A stretch of DNA of 33,865 bases from positions 1-33,865 of the IMG/VR virus record IMGVR_UViG_3300046000_001734; one strand, 5' to 3'. The notes under the pieces were generated by a model that searched no databases, was not told the origin of the DNA, and saw only the letters and a program-made list of their open reading frames with translations. This DNA is from a virus. The first letter of the stretch is position 1, and every line of letters starts with the position of its first letter. Of this stretch, positions 6,747 through 13,230 are shown in pieces. The translations under genes were made by a program, and so were the position numbers.

Positions 6747-7717
6747 GTGGCATCCCGCTTCATCTGCATCAGTCCGTCAACCAGGTGCTGAGGCTTGGGT
6801 GTCAGTCCCTCGGCTTTGTAGACCGCCAGCAGCGTTGTCAGACCTTCATCGATCTCAGCTTCGGTCATTCCAAACTCAATCAATTTCACAATCGCTTCGT
6901 TGTTTAGAACACATCTTAGATCTTCTCTTTTATTTAAATCTAAGTTTAATTCTTTCTTAGGTTTAACCTTACTAAGTACTTCTCTATAGTTAATTTCTGA
7001 GTTAAGCACAACCTCCAGGTTGTTATCATCCACAACCTCCAGGTTGTTAATGGAGAGCTCATTTTTGTCATTGTTTACAGAGTTATCCACAGTCTTTTGC
7101 ACAGGTTTTGTTGTTCCTGATGACCGCTTTGACTTGGCTTTTTGGATGTCTTCCTTCATCTTTTTGACCGTCCTGGTCTGTCCTGATGTGGGCATGGTTT
7201 TCTCCTGGTTAAGTGGTTTCTTAAGTGCCTTGCTGATGAGCCTGGCGATCCTGGCCTGGCCCTCTTTGTCGATCTCTTCTGCTTGCCTCCTTTGCTCCTC
7301 GATGATGGCCGGTGGCCTTGTGTCTTCCTTGTTGCTTGTCATGGTGATTGCATCCTCCGCTGTGATATCTGGGTCGAACACTACGCGCAGGGTGTCTGAG
7401 CGCTGTCCTCTGAATCCTCTGCGCACTATCTCCAAGTAGCCGTTGTCCTTGAGCTGCTTGTATTGCTTGGCCACTGCTTGCTGGGTGATGCCCAGGTCTT
7501 GAGCGATCCTGCCTTGGCTGACCCATGTGATGCCGGCACGGTTGCAATACGCGCACAGCGCTGCCAGTGCCTGGAGTGCACCGTGACTGAGCTTCTTGTC
7601 AAACACAGCTCTGAACGGGATCACGCAGACCTTGCGCTGGTCTGGCAGTGGTTCCTGTTCTTTGATCCTGGGCTTCTTTGGCAGCTCAAAGCCGATGGGT
7701 TCAGCCATTGCGTTCAT
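6743..7717 (-). CDS. Replication initiator, winged-helix (lambda O-like)
   Basis: The protein is 324 aa. Residues ~43-116 form a winged helix-turn-helix: a GALQALAALCAYCN helix, a GRIAQDLGITQQAVAKQYKQL recognition region split over 69-90, and a wing ending LRVVFD. The fold is typical of phage replisome organisers such as lambda O, which bind origin iterons. A long hydrophilic, Lys/Asn-rich linker (~125-270) precedes a C-terminal helical domain. The linker DNA holds two tandem palindromic repeats, an AT-rich block and a consensus DnaA box, as in lambda where ori lies inside O. ATG 7708 is an alternative start. No helicase loader is recognised nearby. Confidence 0.75.
   Translation of the reverse strand: MNAMAEPIGFELPKKPRIKEQEPLPDQRKVCVIPFRAVFDKKLSHGALQALAALCAYCNRAGITWVSQGRIAQDLGITQQAVAKQYKQLKDNGYLEIVRRGFRGQRSDTLRVVFDPDITAEDAITMTSNKEDTRPPAIIEEQRRQAEEIDKEGQARIARLISKALKKPLNQEKTMPTSGQTRTVKKMKEDIQKAKSKRSSGTTKPVQKTVDNSVNNDKNELSINNLEVVDDNNLEVVLNSEINYREVLSKVKPKKELNLDLNKREDLRCVLNNEAIVKLIEFGMTEAEIDEGLTTLLAVYKAEGLTPKPQHLVDGLMQMKRDAT
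6905..7006. other. AT-rich tract of the putative origin (DNA-unwinding element)
   Basis: About 100 bases inside the replication gene are much richer in A+T than the surroundings, by eye around 70%. They contain repeated TTTAAATCTAAG / TTAGGTTTAACC-like words. The tract abuts the tandem iterons. In lambda-type origins such a tract next to initiator-bound iterons is where strands first open. The role here is inferred from composition and arrangement. Confidence 0.55.
7007..7050. repeat. Two tandem palindromic iterons (putative initiator sites)
   Basis: The unit ACAACCTCCAGGTTGT occurs at 7008-7023 and 7032-7047, exactly 24 bases apart. The 19 bases starting at 7007 and 7031 are identical. Each unit is a dyad of 7-base arms (ACAACCT/AGGTTGT) around two bases. 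They encode a repeated Asn-Leu-Glu-Val-Val in the protein. Tandem dyads inside an initiator gene, beside an AT-rich tract, fit binding sites for that initiator. Confidence 0.65.
7083..7091 (+). promoter_or_regulatory. Consensus DnaA box
   Basis: The nonamer TTATCCACA is a perfect match to the bacterial DnaA box. It lies 36 bases from the iterons, on their side away from the AT-rich tract. A single nonamer could occur by chance, but its place supports a host DnaA-assisted origin. Confidence 0.55.
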
Positions 7718-7934
7718 TCTGGCGAACCCAGTGCATGTACGTCCTCACCAGCTGCTCTGAGCCAGCCCCGTAAGTCTTCTCTACTGCAGCCAAGTGCCGG
7801 TCGACGTTGGCCTTGTCTTTGGTCAACTCCCAAGTCGTCAGCAGCTCTCTGGCCACTGCCATGAGCAGGGTCGTCCTGTCTGGCTCCAGCGGGCCTTTGT
7901 GGCGGTAGTAGTGGGGTTTCCATGGCCGCTTCAC
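7701..7934 (-). CDS. Small helical protein before the replication gene (GTG start)
   Basis: The frame from GTG 7934 gives 77 aa beginning MKRPWKPHYYRHKGPL and ending VRTYMHWVRQNERNG. GTG is chosen because it overlaps the preceding stop (GTGA) exactly as other genes in this operon do. The frame also stays open far upstream, to 8309, but that part overlaps two well-supported genes. The body is helical and charged, with no zinc or membrane signature. It overlaps the replication gene by 17 bases. Function is unknown; a replication accessory role is only suggested by position. Confidence 0.65.
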   Translation of the reverse strand: MKRPWKPHYYRHKGPLEPDRTTLLMAVARELLTTWELTKDKANVDRHLAAVEKTYGAGSEQLVRTYMHWVRQNERNG

Positions 7935-8050
7935 TTCCTGGCTTTCTGGTAGCAAGCAGCGCAGACCCAGCGACGCATGCCCAGCACGCGCATGAGCTTG
8001 CCGCCGGTCTGTGGATTGACCTGGTTGCAAAGTGGGCATTGCCTTGTCAT
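7931..8050 (-). CDS. 39-aa zinc-ribbon microprotein
   Basis: This small frame runs from ATG 8050 to a stop at 7931-7933. It has two CxxC pairs (QCPLCNQ at 4-10 and VCAACYQ at 29-35), the minimum for one structural zinc. Basic residues lie between and after them. The start overlaps the stop of the 158-aa gene (ATGA) and its stop overlaps the next start (GTGA). That coupling and the Cys spacing argue that it is real. Nucleic-acid binding is plausible. Confidence 0.7.
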   Translation of the reverse strand: MTRQCPLCNQVNPQTGGKLMRVLGMRRWVCAACYQKARK

Positions 8051-8523
8051 GCTGCAGCCTCCACGATTGGCCTGGCACGACGGTGCTTGATGGCCTCATA
8101 CACAAACTTGATAGCCGACTCCAGCTCAGCCACTGTGCAGGCATCGAGCTGGGCATCGTGCACTTCCATGCCAGTGTTGATCGCCTGCAGCTCTGGCCCT
8201 GTAAACAGAAAACGACCTCTGGCCACACCACGCTTGGCCATGGTGTAGATGGCATCCTGGGCTGCCTTGACCTCGGCTGCGTACTGCTTGCCAAGATCCT
8301 GGTTGACAATGTGCAACGCCTCAGCCATGTTCATGGCCGCAATCAGCACGTCAACTTGCTGCTTGTCACCGTCGCCCTGCGTCACGTCTAAGAGCGCCTG
8401 GTGGTTCTTAATCTTCAACCCAATGGCCTCGCTGTGTGAGCTCATGGGCTTGAACCCGTTGATCACCCATGCCACTGGATCGGGCAGCAATGGGCGCGGT
8501 CTGTACTTGCTGCGCTTTCTCAT
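8047..8523 (-). CDS. Conserved phage protein of unknown function (158 aa)
   Basis: The protein starts MRKRSKYRPRPLLPDPVAW and continues as an alpha-helical body. A helix carries DVLIAAMNMAEALHIVN, then GRFLFTGPELQAINTGMEVHD, and the protein ends with a basic Arg/Pro patch and EAAA. I recognise the family from phages and prophages of Burkholderiales and related bacteria, where it is annotated only as hypothetical and lies with RusA and replication genes. It is soluble with no Cys cluster. Start and stop are both ATGA-coupled to neighbours. Confidence 0.8.
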   Translation of the reverse strand: MRKRSKYRPRPLLPDPVAWVINGFKPMSSHSEAIGLKIKNHQALLDVTQGDGDKQQVDVLIAAMNMAEALHIVNQDLGKQYAAEVKAAQDAIYTMAKRGVARGRFLFTGPELQAINTGMEVHDAQLDACTVAELESAIKFVYEAIKHRRARPIVEAAA

Positions 8524-8693
8524 CGCTTGCCCTTCATCTTGTCAACCCAGCAGACAGCGCAGTACCAACGCTGCGGACTGGTCTGCACTCCGCCCTCTGG
8601 TGGGCGCTTCTCTTCACAGCGGTGGCACAGCTTAAACGGCTGGCCGTTGACTCGGCTGCCGGTCAGGCTAACCTGGTGTTTTGCAAAACTCAC
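8520..8693 (-). CDS. 57-aa zinc-ribbon protein (GTG start)
   Basis: The frame from GTG 8693 overlaps the rusA stop (GTGA) and ends at 8520-8522, overlapping the next ATG. The residues include KLCHRCEEKRPP and, later, WYCAVCWVDKMKGKR, giving two CxxC pairs about 20 residues apart. This is a treble-clef or zinc-ribbon-like fold with a basic tail. No ATG is available in a suitable place, so GTG is the best start. It is probably a small nucleic-acid-binding partner in the recombination/replication operon. Confidence 0.7.
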   Translation of the reverse strand: MSFAKHQVSLTGSRVNGQPFKLCHRCEEKRPPEGGVQTSPQRWYCAVCWVDKMKGKR

Positions 8694-9118
8694 TTCAATA
8701 CCTCATGAACGTAAACCTCAATGCGAGGTTCAAAAGAATAGCTTTTTTCAATGACAAGCCTGATCACTTGCTTGTCGTCCTCATAAACCACGCCATTGAG
8801 CGCGTCCAGGACGGCCTTGGCCACGTTGTCCAGGTCTGGCTTGCCTGGTATCAGATCACCACTGAGCGCCAGCTGCTGCTTGCGCTTTGACCATGACACC
8901 GGGATGTTGTACAGCGCCACAATGCGCATGCTGATCGGGGTGTAGAGCATTTCAGCCAGGTTGCCCATGGCATACGTTGCCTGCTTGGCAATAAGCTGCT
9001 CATACGACAGCGTCTTGGCGTCGGTGTACATGCGCACAAACCCACCACGGCTGCTTGCTCTTGGCCTGCCCTTGCCTACCGGCTGACCAGGCACAACAAA
9101 GAAGATGGCCGCGCTCAT
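8690..9118 (-). CDS. rusA: RusA-type Holliday junction resolvase
   Basis: The protein is 142 aa, a normal RusA length. The N-terminus has the Gly-Gln-Pro / Lys-Gly-Arg-Pro-Arg segment (11-20). The catalytic region is KPDLDNVAKAVLDALNG (93-109), with acids at D95, D97 and D105, followed by VYEDDKQV (111-118). RusA cuts four-way junctions and so can resolve recombination or replication intermediates before packaging. It overlaps its upstream neighbour by ATGA. The YqaJ-type exonuclease and RecT on the other strand form the matching recombination set. Confidence 0.92.
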   Translation of the reverse strand: MSAAIFFVVPGQPVGKGRPRASSRGGFVRMYTDAKTLSYEQLIAKQATYAMGNLAEMLYTPISMRIVALYNIPVSWSKRKQQLALSGDLIPGKPDLDNVAKAVLDALNGVVYEDDKQVIRLVIEKSYSFEPRIEVYVHEVLK

Positions 9119-9291
9119 AGCAGGCCAGCCTGGCGCATGTCCTGGACGAATGCCTGGACGTCAGGGCATGGGATGTCGCGCCAGCAGGCAGCATCACCCG
9201 TCATGAATAGCGCCTCTGTCAGCACGTCCTCGGGGATCGGCTGGCCATCCTTGGCCATGTCTAAGATCTTGGTGGCTTCCTGGTGGTTCAT
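9115..9291 (-). CDS. 58-aa hypothetical protein before rusA
   Basis: The frame from ATG 9291 is 58 aa and starts MNHQEATKILDMAKDG. The middle holds LTEALFMTGDAACWRD and the end DVQAFVQDMRQAGLL. It is acidic and helical, with two Cys. It overlaps the stop of the regulator gene (ATGA) and the start of rusA (ATGA), so all three are coupled. Similar small proteins sit next to RusA in other phages, but I cannot name a function. Confidence 0.65.
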   Translation of the reverse strand: MNHQEATKILDMAKDGQPIPEDVLTEALFMTGDAACWRDIPCPDVQAFVQDMRQAGLL

Positions 9292-9479
9292 TGCTTGACT
9301 CCAGATAAGAACCGATCAAGGCGCGGTGTCAGCTGGCCATAGCGGGGCTGCAGCTGGTCACGCACGCACTGGTCGATCAATGATGAAATGCTGCGCCGTT
9401 GATCCTCAGCTGCCTTGTCAAGCAGCATGCGGGTCTCAGGTCGCAACCTGGTGAGAAAGGGTTTTAATGTGTTTTCCAT
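9288..9479 (-). CDS. Ribbon-helix-helix-like small DNA-binding protein
   Basis: The protein is 63 aa. It begins with a beta-strand-like LKPFLTRL, then two helices (PETRMLLDKAAED and ISSLIDQCVRDQL), the layout of Arc/MetJ-type dimeric repressors. These bind DNA with the paired strands. It is the first gene of the leftward operon and borders the divergent control region with three dyads. Autoregulation, or switching between the two operons, is therefore a fair inference. The nearest SD-like GGAG is about 14 bases from ATG 9479, a weak fit. Confidence 0.6.
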   Translation of the reverse strand: MENTLKPFLTRLRPETRMLLDKAAEDQRRSISSLIDQCVRDQLQPRYGQLTPRLDRFLSGVKQ

Positions 9480-9517
9480 GTGTAAAAGTATATCTCCACG
9501 CTATCACCTTGCACAGT

Positions 9518-9542
9518 AGTGTTGCAAATTTATTTGAACACT
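9518..9542. promoter_or_regulatory. Imperfect dyad in the divergent region (possible operator)
   Basis: The arms AGTGTTGCAAA and TTTGAACACT are inverted repeats apart from one extra base. They lie upstream of both divergent genes, nearer the leftward one. Any link to the ribbon-helix-helix protein is inference. Confidence 0.4.
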
Positions 9543-9570
9543 AGGGTAAGTCCCTATGTTTTGGGGATTG

Positions 9571-9598
9571 TTGACCGATATCGGATGTGTGCTAGAAT
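9571..9598 (+). promoter_or_regulatory. Sigma-70-type promoter for the rightward recombination operon
   Basis: There is a -35 TTGACC at 9571-9576, a 16-base spacer and an extended -10 TGCTAGAAT, with the hexamer TAGAAT at 9593-9598. It lies about 44 bases before the first rightward ATG. A perfect 10-base palindrome CCGATATCGG (9575-9584) covers the end of the -35 and the start of the spacer, a position where a bound repressor would block polymerase. TAGGG/CCCTA arms (9542-9556) lie just upstream. Confidence 0.65.
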
Positions 9599-9641
9599 TC
9601 TCACATGTTCAACGCGCAGATAAAGCGCAAAGGAGTTAAAC

Positions 9642-9860
9642 ATGACACCCAAAGCAAAATACTACGCACTTACTGCACAGATTGAAGCAGCCCATGGCTT
9701 TGGCTTCACAGACTCTTGTGTTGATGCTGAGAACTGTGGCCACAAAGACGACAACTCAGAAGAGTTTTGGTTGGCAATGCTCAATGCTCTTAATGATTCT
9801 GCCGGCATGCGTTTGAGCGAAGCTGGCATTGACCCTGCCACTGTTGGCATTCGTTATTGA
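9642..9860 (+). CDS. 72-aa first protein of the rightward operon
   Basis: The RBS AAAGGAG lies 6 bases before ATG 9642. The sequence begins MTPKAKYYALTAQIEAAHGF and includes DSCVDAENCGHKDD (two Cys) and EEFWLAMLNALND. It is small, acidic and soluble, with no family I recognise. As the first gene behind the strongest visible promoter it is likely to be expressed early. Early first-position phage genes are often host-takeover or anti-restriction proteins, but nothing in this sequence shows that. Confidence 0.75.
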   Translation: MTPKAKYYALTAQIEAAHGFGFTDSCVDAENCGHKDDNSEEFWLAMLNALNDSAGMRLSEAGIDPATVGIRY

Positions 9861-9879
9861 TAAGCAGTAGGAGCTAAAC

Positions 9880-10530
9880 ATGACCAAGTTTGTCGCATAC
9901 TTCCGAGTCTCTACAGATCGCCAGGGCCAGTCAGGTCTTGGCCTGGATGCACAGCGCCAGGCTGTTGCGCAGCACGTCGGAGACCAGGAGCTGGTTGCTG
10001 AGTTCACAGAGGTCGAGTCTGGCCGCAAGACAGATCGTGTGCAGCTGGCTCAGGCCATGAGCCTTGCAAAGCGTACAAAGTCTGTCCTGGTGATCGCCAA
10101 ACTTGATCGCCTGGCACGTAATGTCCACTTCATTTCCGGCCTGCTTGAGTCAGGCGTTCCATTCGTTTGCGCTGACATGCCAGAAGCTGATCGCACCTTC
10201 TTGCAAATGTCTGCTGTGTTTGCTGAGTGGGAAGCACGCAAGATCAGCGAGCGCACCAAGGCTGCCCTGGCACAAGCCAAGGCCCGTGGCACACGCTTGG
10301 GCTGCCCTACCCCTGCAGCTGGCAGCGCAGCTGGTGTGGCCAGCATCAAGACCAAGGCAGACGCATACGCTGCACGCATGTTGCCCATGGTGCGCGACAT
10401 CCAGGCACGCATGGCCACTGCCACACTTCGAGACATTGCTGCCGAGCTCACAGCTCGCGGCATTGAGACCGCCAGGGGCGGCACTACCTGGCACGCAAGC
10501 CAGGTTTCCAACTTGCTCGCAAGAGCTTAA
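9880..10530 (+). CDS. Small serine recombinase (resolvase/invertase family)
   Basis: The protein is 216 aa. The catalytic domain starts AYFRVST with nucleophile Ser11. It continues with AKLDRLARN (73-81) and the helix EARKISERTKAAL (118-130), all standard for the family. A C-terminal helix-turn-helix (about 186-214, ATLRDIAAELTARGI) reads DNA. The length matches resolvases and invertases rather than large phage integrases (over 450 aa). It sits before the exo/recT genes, so resolution of genome multimers or a site-specific inversion is possible. No paired inverted recombination sites were seen. Confidence 0.9.
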   Translation: MTKFVAYFRVSTDRQGQSGLGLDAQRQAVAQHVGDQELVAEFTEVESGRKTDRVQLAQAMSLAKRTKSVLVIAKLDRLARNVHFISGLLESGVPFVCADMPEADRTFLQMSAVFAEWEARKISERTKAALAQAKARGTRLGCPTPAAGSAAGVASIKTKADAYAARMLPMVRDIQARMATATLRDIAAELTARGIETARGGTTWHASQVSNLLARA

Positions 10531-10544
10531 CCAAGGAGAAAATC

Positions 10545-10637
10545 ATGACGAAAGAAAAACTGATCGATGCAGCCTATGTGGTTGGCACGTTCCTGGTCTT
10601 CGGTGGCTGGGGTGTATTGCTGGCATGGAGGGGCTGA
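10545..10637 (+). CDS. 30-aa single-pass membrane microprotein
   Basis: The RBS AAGGAG lies 7 bases before ATG 10545. The peptide is MTKEKLIDAAYVV followed by GTFLVFGGWGVLLAWRG, which has one hydrophobic segment over about residues 9-27. It fits between the recombinase stop and the next start (10640). The good SD and the clean membrane helix support translation. An early inner-membrane peptide could affect host membrane functions or superinfection, but this is only a guess. Confidence 0.6.
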   Translation: MTKEKLIDAAYVVGTFLVFGGWGVLLAWRG

Positions 10638-10639
10638 TC

Positions 10640-10798
10640 ATGAACACCAGATTTTTAAAGCACGTTCGCAGCATCTTTGCCACCTACGACGCACCGCCTG
10701 CAACAATCCGCTCGTATCAACGCCAGTGGGTCAAGTCGATCCGCAGGCTTGGCGATAACTGGCTGGTGGCCAAACAGATCCAGAGGATCCAATCATGA
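10640..10798 (+). CDS. 52-aa basic protein
   Basis: The frame from ATG 10640 begins MNTRFLKHVRSIFATYDAPP and ends QIQRIQS. It is rich in Arg and Lys, with one aromatic-basic helix (YQRQWVKSIRRLGDNWLV). It starts two bases after the previous stop and its stop overlaps the next ATG (ATGA). The basic charge suggests nucleic-acid contact. No family is recognised. Confidence 0.6.
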   Translation: MNTRFLKHVRSIFATYDAPPATIRSYQRQWVKSIRRLGDNWLVAKQIQRIQS

Positions 10799-11091
10799 AG
10801 AGCGCCGGCCGCGACATCAAGCAGCGCCAGCTTGACATCTTTGAGCAGCGCGATCACCAGTTCTTGGAGCGCTGCCGTGCTCTGGCTGTAATGCTTTGCA
10901 AACAGAATGGCCAGGTGTCGATCAATGACATCAGGCAATTTATTGAAGTGCCGTCAGGCGTTCACCCTTCGGTGCTCGGGGCCGTATTCCGAACCAAACA
11001 ATTCACGACGGTCGGCTACACAGAAGCCGTCCATCCTCAAGCGCATGCACGGGTTGTGCGTGTGTATTCACTGGCAGCCAATAAGGAGTAA
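10795..11091 (+). CDS. Conserved phage protein, possible winged helix (98 aa)
   Basis: The protein begins MKSAGRDIKQRQLDIFEQRD and continues with a helix FLERCRALAVMLCKQNG, then VSINDIRQFIEVPSGVHPSVLGAVFR, and ends AHARVVRVYSL. The order helix, turn, recognition-like helix, beta hairpin resembles a small winged-helix domain. I recall similar proteins in phages beside exonuclease and RecT genes. The start is ATGA-coupled to the upstream gene. DNA binding is inferred from shape only. Confidence 0.7.
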   Translation: MKSAGRDIKQRQLDIFEQRDHQFLERCRALAVMLCKQNGQVSINDIRQFIEVPSGVHPSVLGAVFRTKQFTTVGYTEAVHPQAHARVVRVYSLAANKE

Positions 11092-11094
11092 ACC

Positions 11095-12051
11095 ATGGCC
11101 GGAAAATTAACAGACGACAAAGCAATGAGCGCCAGCCGCTTGCCAGGACTGATGGGGTTCAGCAAGTACAGCACGCCCAATGATGAGCTGCAGTTCAGCA
11201 TCAATGCCATCGATGGCAAAGAGCGACCAGACATTGGCAACGAAGCCATGGGCTGGGGCAATACCTTGGAGCCGGTGATCCTGGAGCAGGCAGCCAAGCG
11301 CCTGGGCATCGAGAAGTTTGACACCCAGATCGACAAAGCATTCACGCATGAGGTCGTGCCGCTCAGCTGCAGCCTGGATGGCGTTGGCTTTGGCGTTGGC
11401 CAGGAGATCCACAACGATCCCGACAAGGGCATCTATGTGGTTGGCCAGGACAGCATCATCCTGGACGGCCCTGGCGTGCTCGAAGCAAAGCTGACCAAGA
11501 CCATGCCAGAAGACGTGCCTCATTTGGCGCGTGGCCCGATCCAATTGCAGGGTCAAATGCTGGTCACTGGCCACAAGTGGGGCGCTGTGTGCGTGTTGTA
11601 CCAGGGCATCGAGCTGCGCGTGTTCGTATTTGCTCCACACAAAGAGACTCAGGCTGCCATCGCCCGTGCTGTGCATGACTTCCAGGATAAGCTGGACAAG
11701 TACACAAAGACAGCTGAGATCGACTGGTATGCACCGGCCAGCAGCAAAGAGCTCGACCGCATCTACCCGCAAGCTGCCAGCAAGGAAGAGATCGAGCTCG
11801 ATCGGTCTGTGCAAGACCTGGCACAGGCAATCGTAAATAACAAAGCTGCCATCAGGGCTGCAGAAGCTGGCATCGAGGAAGCTGAGAAGCAGATCAAAAA
11901 GAAGCTAGGCCAGGCTGAGCGTGGCCGCGCTGGACATTACGTCATCAGTTGGCCAATGCGTAACTACAAAGCTGCAGCCGAGCGCTTGGTTCCGGCCAAG
12001 CCTGCATACAGCATTCGGCAATCATCACTGACGATCAAGGAGGTCTCTTGA
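11095..12051 (+). CDS. YqaJ / lambda Exo-type exonuclease
   Basis: The protein is 318 aa. The N-terminal half carries the nuclease core: SASRLPGLMGFSKY (12-25), a helix with Glu59 (WGNTLEP), Asp95 in SCSLDGVG, the Glu130-Ala-Lys132 catalytic pair (VLEAKLTK), and a Gln-rich segment IQLQGQM (149-155). These nucleases chew 5' ends to give 3' ssDNA for a RecT/Beta annealase. The C-terminal third is a charged helical region. SD AAGGAG lies upstream of ATG 11095. With RecT two genes on, this forms a complete two-component recombination system. Confidence 0.88.
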   Translation: MAGKLTDDKAMSASRLPGLMGFSKYSTPNDELQFSINAIDGKERPDIGNEAMGWGNTLEPVILEQAAKRLGIEKFDTQIDKAFTHEVVPLSCSLDGVGFGVGQEIHNDPDKGIYVVGQDSIILDGPGVLEAKLTKTMPEDVPHLARGPIQLQGQMLVTGHKWGAVCVLYQGIELRVFVFAPHKETQAAIARAVHDFQDKLDKYTKTAEIDWYAPASSKELDRIYPQAASKEEIELDRSVQDLAQAIVNNKAAIRAAEAGIEEAEKQIKKKLGQAERGRAGHYVISWPMRNYKAAAERLVPAKPAYSIRQSSLTIKEVS

Positions 12052-12230
12052 ATTTACCGAAATATCCAGCCATTTTGCATGCGTATGAGCAGGCCGTCGT
12101 CGCCATGCTAAACGCAACAAACGCAACAGAAGATGAAGCCGAAGCGTTCGTCGACGCCATGGCTAATCTGATTTTTACCACCATGCAAACTTACGTCGAA
12201 GAGGAAAATGATGCAGCTCCAAACCACTAA
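12048..12230 (+). CDS. 60-aa acidic protein between exonuclease and recT (TTG start)
   Basis: A textbook SD, AAGGAGG, lies 4 bases before TTG 12048, and this TTG overlaps the exonuclease stop (TTGA). There is no better ATG, so TTG is taken as the start. The protein is strongly acidic and helical (NATEDEAEAFVDAMANL) and ends EEENDAAPNH. It overlaps recT by 23 bases. A DNA-mimic or linker protein in the Exo/RecT set is conceivable. No family is recognised. Confidence 0.65.
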   Translation: MNLPKYPAILHAYEQAVVAMLNATNATEDEAEAFVDAMANLIFTTMQTYVEEENDAAPNH

Positions 12231-13230
12231 CCAAAGAGGCTTTGCCCCCACAACCATGGGCGAAGCAATGCAGTTCAGCGAAATGCTGGCCAGCTCAAGC
12301 ATGGTTCCCAAAGCCTACCAGGGCAAGCCCAATGATGTCCTGGTCTGTGTGCAGTGGGGCTATGAAATGGGCCTAGCACCCATGCAGGCGCTTCAAAACA
12401 TTGCAGTGATCAATGGCAAGCCCAGCGTGTACGGCGATGCCATGATGGCCCTGGTGCAGTCCAGCCCAGTGTGCGAGGACATCGAGGAATACTTCGAGGG
12501 CGAAGGCACAACCAACCCAGTGGCTGTGTGTGTGGCCAAGCGAAAGGGACGCAAGCCAGTGGTCACAAAGTTCTCTGTCGAAGATGCCAAGCGCGCTGGG
12601 CTGTGGGGCAAGGGTGGCCCGTGGACTGCATACCCCAAGCGCATGCTGCAAATGCGAGCTCGCGGCTTTGCCCTGCGCGACGCATTCCCTGACGTGCTCA
12701 AGGGCATGATCACCGCCGAGGAAGCCCAGGACTATCCAGACGAAGCAAAGCCGCTGCCGGTGGCCAAGCCTGCAAACCCGCTTGATCTGGTGGCCAAGCC
12801 AGTCGAGCTGCCAATGGCCGAGCCAATCGTCATCGAGCCAGAGATTGTCAACGCTGTGGATGAAGTGCTGCAGACGGTCAACGATCAGATCACCGACGCC
12901 GTGACCCAGGTAGAAGCGCCAGCTGCCATCGAGGAAGACGACACTGACGTTGACTTCGGCATCAGTACGGTCGGCTATGCGCTAATGGTTCCAGGCAAAG
13001 ACTTGCCACACAGCGTGCACAACACGCTTGACGAATGGGCTGACGCATACGAAGAGCTGGCCGAGAAGACCGCCAAGGCAGGCAAGCGACCAGCACGCGA
13101 GCGCATGACGATCTTGAAGGAGCTCAAGGAGTGCAACCTGGAAACCATTGGCCGCATTGACACAATGAAACGTGTCAGGCACACGGCCAACTACCAGCGC
13201 CGGATCAATGCGCTGGGCGCTGCTCAGTGA
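12208..13230 (+). CDS. recT: RecT-family single-strand annealing protein
   Basis: The protein is 340 aa. The N-terminal ~165 residues hold the RecT-type core, with MLASSSMVPKAYQGKP (26-41) and QWGYEMGLAPMQALQNIAV (49-67) followed by NGKPSVYGDAM. A region with KGGPWTAYPKRMLQMRARGF follows. Residues ~180-255 are a Pro/Glu/Asp-rich linker, and the C-terminal ~80 residues are a separate helical domain. RecT anneals complementary ssDNA made by its partner exonuclease. GAGGAA precedes ATG 12208, with a second ATG at 12211. Its stop abuts the endolysin stop on the other strand with no space for a terminator. Confidence 0.88.
   Translation: MMQLQTTNQRGFAPTTMGEAMQFSEMLASSSMVPKAYQGKPNDVLVCVQWGYEMGLAPMQALQNIAVINGKPSVYGDAMMALVQSSPVCEDIEEYFEGEGTTNPVAVCVAKRKGRKPVVTKFSVEDAKRAGLWGKGGPWTAYPKRMLQMRARGFALRDAFPDVLKGMITAEEAQDYPDEAKPLPVAKPANPLDLVAKPVELPMAEPIVIEPEIVNAVDEVLQTVNDQITDAVTQVEAPAAIEEDDTDVDFGISTVGYALMVPGKDLPHSVHNTLDEWADAYEELAEKTAKAGKRPARERMTILKELKECNLETIGRIDTMKRVRHTANYQRRINALGAAQ

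Noticed and set aside
7020-7439. Hydrophobic 139-aa + strand frame resembling a membrane protein
   Set aside because: It is antisense to the charged linker of the replication initiator; there is no promoter or SD.
7935-8309. Upstream extension of the 77-aa gene to a 202-aa frame
   Set aside because: The extension overlaps two coupled genes in other frames and has an Arg/Pro/Ser-rich shadow-like composition. The GTG at 7934 has the operon's usual stop/start overlap.
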